Assembly: GCA_033856535.1 (NCBI GenBank)
Contig: JAWVEV010000129.1
Span: forward strand, 1 to 6,367
DNA: 6,367 nt
Reading direction: 5' to 3'
Origin: JAWVEV01 sp033856535
GTDB taxonomy: Bacteria > Actinomycetota > Thermoleophilia > Miltoncostaeales > Miltoncostaeaceae
Shown: in pieces, positions 1 through 5,069 of the stretch
Layout: every line of letters starts with the position of its first letter
Position numbering within the stretch: the stretch's first letter is position 1
Notes under the pieces: model-generated
Database searches by the model: none
What the model was told of the DNA's origin: nothing
Seen by the model: the letters and a program-made list of their open reading frames with translations, nothing else
Position numbers and translations under genes: made by a program

Positions 1-2207
1 TGTCGGTGTTCGTCCAGGCGGCCGGCATCACGGACTTCGTCCAGGCGGCCGCGGCGACGGCGCCCGGCCAGGCCGCGCGCTACGGCGGGGCGACCGGGTC
101 CTACATCCACGCGTCGATCTTCCTCGGCACGGTGGGCGTGCTCCTGCTCGGCCTGCTCGTGCAGGCGACCGCCCGCGGGCAGGCGGTGCTGCGGGCCGCT
201 GCCCTGGTGACCGTCGTCGCCGCGATGTTCCTCACCTACGGTCGCGCCGGACTGATCATCGCGGCGGTCGGCTTCGCCGTCCTCGTCGTCGCCTCTCCCG
301 GCCGGGCACGGCGGCGGCTGCTCGCGGCCTGCCTCGCCGGGATCGCCCTCGCGCTGCCGTTCGCCGCGATCAGCGGCCGGGGGCCGGCCGACGTGGTGGA
401 CCGGGCGGCGTCGTCCCTGGACTGGAGCGACGATCCGGGCAACCGGCTGCGCATCCGCGAGATGCGCCGGGCGCTCGACCGCTTCGCCGGCCTGCCGCTG
501 CCGCAGAAGGTCCTGGGCGACGGGCTGGCCGCGACGGGCAACGCGCGCAAGCTCGCCGACCTCACGCCGACCGCCACCGAGTCGTACTACCTCAAGCTCC
601 TGATCGAGGTGGGCGTGGTCGGGCTGCTGCTCGCCGGAGGGTTCCTTCTCTGGGCGACCGCCTGGCTCGCCCGCACCTGCCTGCGGGCGCGCGAGGATCC
701 CGTCGCGCTGACCGTCGCGGCGGCCGGGTTCGCCCTGAGCCTCGACGCGCTCGTGTTCCCGACCCTCGAGGTCCAGCTCGTCGCCCTGACGTGGTGGGGC
801 CTGCTGCTCGCGGCGCTCGTCCGCCGCGCGGCTCCGGCGGTCGAGATCGCGCTGCCGTCGCCGGCGATGTCGCTCACGCGGCGAGCCCGCGAGCTGCCGG
901 CGCGGGCCCGGGTGCGGTCGTCCGTCGTCGCGGTCGCCGGGGCGGGCGTGGGCGCGGCCGGCGCGTTCCTGGCGGCGATCGTGGCGGTGCGCGCGCTCGA
1001 CGCCACGGAGTTCGCCGTGTTCGGCGTCGGCCTGGCGATCCACTCGCTCGCGGTCCAGTTCGCCGACGCGGGCCTGGGGGTCGTCGCCGTCACAGAGACG
1101 GCGGAGGACTGGGCCGCCGGGGAGCGCCGGCGGTTCTTCGCGAAGCTCGCGATCCTGCTGCGGCGGCGGCTGCTGATCGCGGTGGGCGTGGCCGCCGTCC
1201 TCGCGGCCGCCGCGTTCATCCCGGGCAGCTTCGCCCCGTACCGGGACGTGGCCGTCATCGCGGCTGGCGGCGCGGTGTTCGGGACGCTGCCGCCGTTCCT
1301 CGCCGCGACGCTGCAGGGGATGCACCGCTTCCGGGCGGCCGCCTTCGTGCTCGGTCTCGTCGGCGTCCTGCGCCTGCTGCTCGCCTGCGGGCTCGCGATC
1401 GCCGGAGCCGGCCCGGCGGCGCACATCGCCGCCTACGCCGTCGCCGCGACGATCGCCGGCTCGCTGCTCGGCCTCTGGCTGCTGCGGGGCGCGCGGGCTC
1501 AGGGCGCCGAGGCGCCGGAGGAGGAGCCGATCCTGGACCGGTCCCTGCGGCGGGCGATGACGGCCTCCGTGACGGCCTCGGCGGTCCTCTTCAACGTGGG
1601 CCCGCTCCTGCTGGTGCTCTACTCGACCAGCCGCGAGGTGGCCGTCTACTCGGCGGCGTGGCGGGTGGCCGCCGGCGTCCTGCTTCTGAGCACCGCGCTC
1701 GCGACGGCCCTGCTGCCGTCGATCATGCTCGCCCGCGACCCGTGGCGGGAGATGCGCCGGCTGGTTCGCGCCGGCGCCGGCCTGTCGGCCGCTCTGCTCG
1801 TGGCCGCGCTCCCGCTGACCGTTGCCGGGTCGCTCGTCGTCGGCGAGGAGCTGCGGGGCGAGCAGGAGGTCCTTGCCGTCCTGCTGGTGGCGTTCGCGCT
1901 CGAGGCCTTCGCCCTGGTCACGTTCGGCGGGTACCTGCGGGTGCGCCGCCCGTGGGTGGCCTCCACGGCCGCGCTGGTCCAGCTCGCGGTCTTCCTCGTC
2001 GTGAGCGCCGGCCTGTCCGGCGAGGGCGCACTGGGGCTCGCCGTCGCCCAGCTCGGCGGGGTGCTCGCCGCCTGCGCGTGGCTCGGCGCGCCGCTGATCG
2101 CCGAGGCTCGCGGCTCGCTGCGCTGGTTCCACGACTCGCCGGCCGGGCCGGTGGACCCGGAGGCGGCCCTACTGGCGGGCGAGGAAGTTGTGGACTCCGC
2201 GCGCTAG
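1..2207 (+). CDS. Fused O-antigen ligase/polymerase-like (Wzy/WaaL) and polysaccharide flippase-like (Wzx) membrane protein, 5' partial
   Basis: The frame is open to the left edge (codons begin at base 3) and ends at TAG 2205-2207. GTG at 6 could be read as a start, but the family needs roughly 100-200 more N-terminal residues, so the gene is cut. Numbered from that GTG, residues 1-275 look like an O-antigen ligase/Wzy protein: about seven membrane segments (36-54, 61-78, 81-97, 104-122, 195-221, 234-251, 257-272), a TYGRAG stretch at 77-82 like the family's T-x-SR motif, and an external loop at 123-190 ending in TESYYLKLLIEVGVVG, which matches the usual end of that domain. Residues 272-303 form an Arg-rich, probably cytoplasmic linker. 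Residues 304-700 resemble an MVF/PST-type flippase with about 12 hydrophobic segments and the opening AVRALDATEFAVFGV. By family knowledge the halves would polymerise or ligate, and flip, lipid-linked glycans. No stop, promoter-like hexamer or ribosome site separates them. Fold calls are from sequence character only; the substrate is unknown. Confidence 0.85.
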   Translation, partial: SVFVQAAGITDFVQAAAATAPGQAARYGGATGSYIHASIFLGTVGVLLLGLLVQATARGQAVLRAAALVTVVAAMFLTYGRAGLIIAAVGFAVLVVASPGRARRRLLAACLAGIALALPFAAISGRGPADVVDRAASSLDWSDDPGNRLRIREMRRALDRFAGLPLPQKVLGDGLAATGNARKLADLTPTATESYYLKLLIEVGVVGLLLAGGFLLWATAWLARTCLRAREDPVALTVAAAGFALSLDALVFPTLEVQLVALTWWGLLLAALVRRAAPAVEIALPSPAMSLTRRARELPARARVRSSVVAVAGAGVGAAGAFLAAIVAVRALDATEFAVFGVGLAIHSLAVQFADAGLGVVAVTETAEDWAAGERRRFFAKLAILLRRRLLIAVGVAAVLAAAAFIPGSFAPYRDVAVIAAGGAVFGTLPPFLAATLQGMHRFRAAAFVLGLVGVLRLLLACGLAIAGAGPAAHIAAYAVAATIAGSLLGLWLLRGARAQGAEAPEEEPILDRSLRRAMTASVTASAVLFNVGPLLLVLYSTSREVAVYSAAWRVAAGVLLLSTALATALLPSIMLARDPWREMRRLVRAGAGLSAALLVAALPLTVAGSLVVGEELRGEQEVLAVLLVAFALEAFALVTFGGYLRVRRPWVASTAALVQLAVFLVVSAGLSGEGALGLAVAQLGGVLAACAWLGAPLIAEARGSLRWFHDSPAGPVDPEAALLAGEEVVDSAR
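9..51 (+). repeat. Short in-frame direct repeat (16 bp, 27-bp period)
   Basis: The 16-mer TTCGTCCAGGCGGCCG occurs at 9-24 and again at 36-51. The 27-bp period keeps the reading frame, and both copies encode FVQAA in the ligase half of the fusion protein. Only the left edge of the region is visible, so further copies upstream cannot be excluded. Confidence 0.6.
2169..2207. other. Tail-to-tail coding overlap of the flippase-fusion and FkbM genes
   Basis: The last 12 codons plus stop of the plus-strand fusion gene (ending VVDSAR) and the last 12 codons plus stop of the minus-strand methyltransferase (ending HNFLARQ) share these 39 bp. The FkbM ending looks like its family, while the fusion's tail after its last membrane segment is unremarkable. 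The plus-strand frame has therefore probably run into the older methyltransferase end. No terminator hairpin was recognised here, so transcripts may overlap in antisense. Confidence 0.85.
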
Positions 2208-2918
2208 CGAGTCCTCGAAGGCGCCCCGGGAGTGCGGCCCGCCGCCCTCCGCGTCGAACACGCGCAGGCCGGCGCCGGTGAGCATGGCGTGCACGCCGGC
2301 CGAGGTGGTGCCGAAGGTCGCCGCGCTCTCGGGCATGTGCTCGAACCAGATGGCAGGGCGGTGGCGCTCGATCGTCTGGAGCGCTCCCGTCAGGACATGC
2401 CCCTCCGCCCCCTCCACGTCGATCTTCAGCAGCGCGGGGACGTACCCGGCGGGCAGCACGTCGTCGAGCCGCGCCGTCTCGACGGCCATCTCCTCCGGCT
2501 CGTAGCGGCCGGGGTAGCGCTGGCGGCGCAGGCCCGAGTAGGCGGGCTCCTCCGCGACGTGCTGGAACGTCGTGGTCCCGGGCTCGTCCCACAGCGCCAC
2601 CTGGTGGACCTCCACGCCGGGATGGTCACGGCGCAGCTGGTCGGCGAAGGCCGGGAGCGGCTCGAACGCGAGGTGCCGGCCCGCGGGCGCCAGGCGCACC
2701 ATGTGCCGCAGCAGCTCTCCGGAGTGCGCGCCGACGTCGACGCAGTTGCCGTCGGCTCGCACGGTGAACGCGAGCAGCAGCTCGAAGTTGCGCATGTGCA
2801 GGCGATCGCGGCGGACGCCGGGATGGGTCGCTTCCCACGCCCAGCGGGCGGGCCGGTCGAGGCGGGCCGCCTCGGCGGCGCGCTTGACGCGCTGGCGGGT
2901 GTCGCGGCTCAGGGGCAA
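2169..2918 (-). CDS. FkbM-family SAM-dependent methyltransferase
   Basis: A 249-residue protein, normal length for a stand-alone FkbM enzyme. The SAM-binding motif I is VDVGAHSGE at 60-68, the acidic residue of motif II is Glu86 in AFEPLP, and the family hallmark KIDVEGAEGHVLTGA is at 165-179. The C-terminal HNFLARQ resembles the usual family ending. FkbM enzymes O-methylate sugars, natural products or surface glycans in the cytoplasm; here a sugar of the locus's glycan is the likely target, by inference. The start is TTG at 2916-2918. It has no Shine-Dalgarno sequence but sits exactly 8 nt after the -10-like TACCGT, a spacing shared with two other genes here. The next internal Met (42) would leave the motifs intact but drop a basic helical N-terminus. 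The gene follows the phosphatase-superfamily gene by 25 bp in the same direction, and its last 39 bp overlap the convergent flippase-fusion gene. The family is certain; the exact start is less so. Confidence 0.92.
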   Translation of the reverse strand: MPLSRDTRQRVKRAAEAARLDRPARWAWEATHPGVRRDRLHMRNFELLLAFTVRADGNCVDVGAHSGELLRHMVRLAPAGRHLAFEPLPAFADQLRRDHPGVEVHQVALWDEPGTTTFQHVAEEPAYSGLRRQRYPGRYEPEEMAVETARLDDVLPAGYVPALLKIDVEGAEGHVLTGALQTIERHRPAIWFEHMPESAATFGTTSAGVHAMLTGAGLRVFDAEGGGPHSRGAFEDSLARGVHNFLARQ

Positions 2919-2926
2919 CCGCGGGA

Positions 2927-2932
2927 ACGGTA
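2927..2932 (-). promoter_or_regulatory. Putative -10 element (TACCGT) of the FkbM methyltransferase gene
   Basis: Read on the minus strand, TACCGT is followed by TCCCGCGG (8 nt) and TTG at 2918. It lies inside the 25-bp gap after the stop codon of the upstream phosphatase-superfamily gene. The methyltransferase could therefore have its own leaderless transcript as well as any read-through from upstream. No -35-like hexamer is evident; that region would fall within the end of the upstream coding sequence. Confidence 0.5.
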
Positions 2933-2943
2933 GGGGGCGGGCG

Positions 2944-5016
2944 TCACGGGCGGCGCGCGACGTACGCGGCGACCTCGTTCGTACCCGAGCGCAGCGTCGC
3001 GGGGTCGACCACGACGTGGATCGCCGTACGGGCTCCGGTCCCGCTCGCGGTCGCCGTCGCGGCGACCGTCCCGTTGACGGCGATCACGATCCGCGCTCCC
3101 TGGGGTGCCTCGACCGTGCCGGCGATCGCGGCCGGCACGAGCGGGCCGCGCGGATCGGCGACCCGCAGCGGCGGTCCCCGAAGCTCGAGATCCACGTCCC
3201 GGAGCCGGAGCGACGCCACCGGGCGACCGATCAGGCCGCGCGCGCCACCCGCCGCGTAGGGACTGCCGCGCCGCTTCCCGAAGATCGCGGTCTGCCGCGC
3301 GACCGTCTCGGCCGATCCGTGCAGGATCAGGTCGAGGGCGAACCCGGTCGCCCGGTCGCCGACGAAGACCGGAAGCGGGCCGGCAGGCGGGCCGGTGACG
3401 CCTGGCAGCGGGCCTCCCTCGGTCGTCCACGGGATCCGCGCGCCGAGGGTCTTCGCGATCGTCGGCAGGACGTCCACCGTCCGCGCGGGCCCGTCCAGGA
3501 TGCGGCGGGAGTCCTGCCCCGGCCGCTTGACGAGGAGCGGCACCCGCAGGATGTCGCCGGCCGTGCGCGCGGTCGTCCGCCGCCGCAGCTCTCCGGGCTG
3601 GAAGCTCGCCCCGTGATCGGCCGTCACGACGAGCAGCGCGCGGTCGTAGATGCCCAGCTCCCGCAGGCGCGCGACCAGGTCGCCGATCAGCCGATCCGTG
3701 TAGCCCACCTGGAGCAGATGGCGCTGCCACCCGTACGCGGCGAGACCCGGGTCGATCGACCAGCGGTCGTCCGCTCCGAGCCCCGGAAGCTCGCCGGGCC
3801 GGCTGGATCCGGTGTAGCGCTGCCCGGACGGAAGCAGGTTCCACGGGATGTGCGGAAGCTGCACGTGGAGGTAGTCGAGCGCCGGCGGGCCGCTCCGGAT
3901 GGAGGCGATGAACTCGCGGAAGCGCGCGACCTCCGCGCCGGCCTCGCCACCGGCGTCCACGGCGGCGGGCCCGGGAGGGCCGGCGGCCGGGCCCGGCGCC
4001 ACGCCGCGCGCCCCCGCGACCTGCGGGTCCGGCGCGGGGGCGCCCGGATCGTTGAGGCCGTTGAGCCAGGTGCCGACGGACACGCCCGCGTCGCGCGGCA
4101 GCCGCGAGGCGGCCAGGCCCGCGACCGCGTGACGACCCACCTGCCGCGGGAAGCTCCCGCGGGTCGCCCGCGCGCACTCGGGCATGGTGCACAGGAACGT
4201 GAGCGACTCCGCGACGTTGAGCCGGTGCGTCGACCGCAGCAGCGTGAAGAGGCTCTCGGGATGGTCGGCCGCGGCCGGCAGCCGGTCGCGCTCGGGCAGC
4301 TTCCCGGTCAGCAGGGCGGGCACGGCGTAGTAGGTCCCGTCGGCCACGGTCGTCGCGCGGCGGTACCAGTCGGCCTCCTGCGCCAGACGGGCCAGGTGCG
4401 GGGCGCGCGCCGCGTCGATCCGTTCGTCGGCGTCGAGCAGCGAGACCAGCGGGAGCTCGTCGAGGACCACCATCACCACGGGCGTCCTCTGCGCGCCCGT
4501 CGCCCCGATCGCCTCGGGCGGCCCGCGCAGGACGAGATGGGAGACCGGGCCGGTCAGCAGGAAGAGCGCGAGCACGACGAAGGAGGCCGCCCCCACGGCC
4601 GTCGCCAGCGACCGGACGGGCGCCCAGCGGGCGAACGCCGCGCCGGCGGCGAGGGCGCCCGCGACGACGGCCGCGCTGCGCACCGCGGCGCCCGCCCCGT
4701 AGGCCACCTGCCACGCCAGCACCCCGGCCAGCAGCCCGACGAGGACGAGGTGCAGGCCGCGCGACCAGCGCTCCGAGGCGCGGTGGGCGATCGCCTCGAG
4801 GGTCAGGAGGGCGAGGGGCGGCGCGAGCACCAGCAGCAGCGCGAACGTGGCCACCTGCGGCCCCGTGGCTCCGTTGGCCAGCAGGAGCACGGGCTCCCGG
4901 GCCAGCCGGTCGAAGATCGGCTGCGCCACCGCGAAGGTCCACAGGCCGGCCAGCTGCAGGCCGCGGACGAGCCATGCCCGCCGAGGTGCCGGGCGAACGT
5001 CTGAGGGAGCGCTCAA
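2944..5016 (-). CDS. Membrane-anchored sulfatase-like / alkaline-phosphatase-superfamily enzyme with Thr at the nucleophile position
   Basis: A 690-residue protein. The N-terminal third has about five hydrophobic segments (17-33, 53-75, 88-106, 114-130, 138-157), followed by a probably extracytoplasmic catalytic domain at about 176-530. Visible metal-site elements are VVMVVLDELP (Asp186, Glu187), LPHIPW (His389) and VVTADHG (Asp467, His468). Aligned on the PALLTG motif, the residue at the sulfatase Cys/Ser position is Thr228 (DGTYYAVPALLTG), and the C-x-P-S-R formylglycine signature is absent. Five membrane spans plus a Thr nucleophile recall LtaS-type phosphoglycerol transferases and phosphoethanolamine transferases, so phospho-transfer or hydrolysis is as plausible as sulfate chemistry. 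Cys276 and Cys281 could form an external disulfide. Residues 324-362 are a Pro/Ala/Gly-rich insert. Residues 600-690 look like a C-terminal beta-sandwich domain containing VAVNGTV-like strands. The start is TTG at 5014-5016, 8 nt after a TAGGGT hexamer, with no Shine-Dalgarno sequence. The substrate is not known. Confidence 0.88.
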   Translation of the reverse strand: MSAPSDVRPAPRRAWLVRGLQLAGLWTFAVAQPIFDRLAREPVLLLANGATGPQVATFALLLVLAPPLALLTLEAIAHRASERWSRGLHLVLVGLLAGVLAWQVAYGAGAAVRSAAVVAGALAAGAAFARWAPVRSLATAVGAASFVVLALFLLTGPVSHLVLRGPPEAIGATGAQRTPVVMVVLDELPLVSLLDADERIDAARAPHLARLAQEADWYRRATTVADGTYYAVPALLTGKLPERDRLPAAADHPESLFTLLRSTHRLNVAESLTFLCTMPECARATRGSFPRQVGRHAVAGLAASRLPRDAGVSVGTWLNGLNDPGAPAPDPQVAGARGVAPGPAAGPPGPAAVDAGGEAGAEVARFREFIASIRSGPPALDYLHVQLPHIPWNLLPSGQRYTGSSRPGELPGLGADDRWSIDPGLAAYGWQRHLLQVGYTDRLIGDLVARLRELGIYDRALLVVTADHGASFQPGELRRRTTARTAGDILRVPLLVKRPGQDSRRILDGPARTVDVLPTIAKTLGARIPWTTEGGPLPGVTGPPAGPLPVFVGDRATGFALDLILHGSAETVARQTAIFGKRRGSPYAAGGARGLIGRPVASLRLRDVDLELRGPPLRVADPRGPLVPAAIAGTVEAPQGARIVIAVNGTVAATATASGTGARTAIHVVVDPATLRSGTNEVAAYVARRP

Positions 5017-5024
5017 GTCCCGGG

Positions 5025-5030
5025 ACCCTA
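5025..5030 (-). promoter_or_regulatory. Putative -10 element (TAGGGT) of the phosphatase-superfamily gene
   Basis: Read on the minus strand, TAGGGT is followed by CCCGGGAC (8 nt) and the TTG start at 5016. No -35 similarity is seen at the usual distance. The last two bases of the hexamer and the following 8 nt make a perfect 10-bp palindrome, GTCCCGGGAC (5017-5026). This promoter lies back to back with the glycosyltransferase promoter, with only 25 bp between the two hexamers. Confidence 0.5.
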
Positions 5031-5055
5031 GGCGTTTCGCGCGCCGGGCCGCCGC

Positions 5056-5061
5056 TACGCT
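5056..5061 (+). promoter_or_regulatory. Putative -10 element (TACGCT) of the glycosyltransferase gene
   Basis: TACGCT fits the actinobacterial TANNNT -10 pattern and is followed by exactly 8 nt and then TTG at 5070. A transcript from this promoter would begin at or within a few bases of the start codon, so it would be leaderless or nearly so. At 17-bp spacing the -35 position (5033-5038, CGTTTC) does not resemble TTGACA. Support comes mainly from the same arrangement at two other genes in the window. Confidence 0.5.
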
Positions 5062-5069
5062 TGCGGCCG

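Larger units (their letters stand above)
5017..5069. promoter_or_regulatory. Divergent intergenic region between the phosphatase-superfamily and glycosyltransferase genes
   Basis: This 53-bp region separates two divergent TTG starts and holds both -10-like hexamers (minus 5025-5030, plus 5056-5061). The expected -35 zone of each promoter falls in the 25 bp between the hexamers, so two RNA polymerases could hardly bind at once. It also holds the palindromes GTCCCGGGAC (5017-5026) and CCTAGG (5027-5032). No terminator or riboswitch-like structure was recognised. Alternative glycosyltransferase starts would move the right border to 5061, 5076 or 5100. Confidence 0.55.

Noticed and set aside
867..869. 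ATG as the start of a separate flippase gene
   Set aside because: It has no Shine-Dalgarno sequence and no TANNNT hexamer 8 nt upstream, and no stop ends the preceding domain; a single fused gene is the simpler reading.
2202..2209. CGCTAGCG palindrome at the convergent gene ends as a terminator or attachment site
   Set aside because: It is only 8 bp with no loop or T-run, and it lies within two coding sequences; it is not enough to call a site.
791..2281. 496-codon plus-strand frame inside the fusion gene
   Set aside because: It is an Arg/Gly/Pro-rich alternate frame of a clearly membrane-spanning coding sequence. The in-frame protein, not this one, shows family features.
4309..4335. Formylglycine-type arylsulfatase call for the minus-strand membrane enzyme
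   Set aside because: The C/S-x-P-x-R maturation signature is missing and Thr occupies the nucleophile position, so a true sulfatase cannot be claimed.
2572..5004. Long plus-strand open frame (810 codons)
   Set aside because: It lies antisense to two well-supported genes and has low-complexity Arg/Gly/Glu-rich composition with no domain signature.
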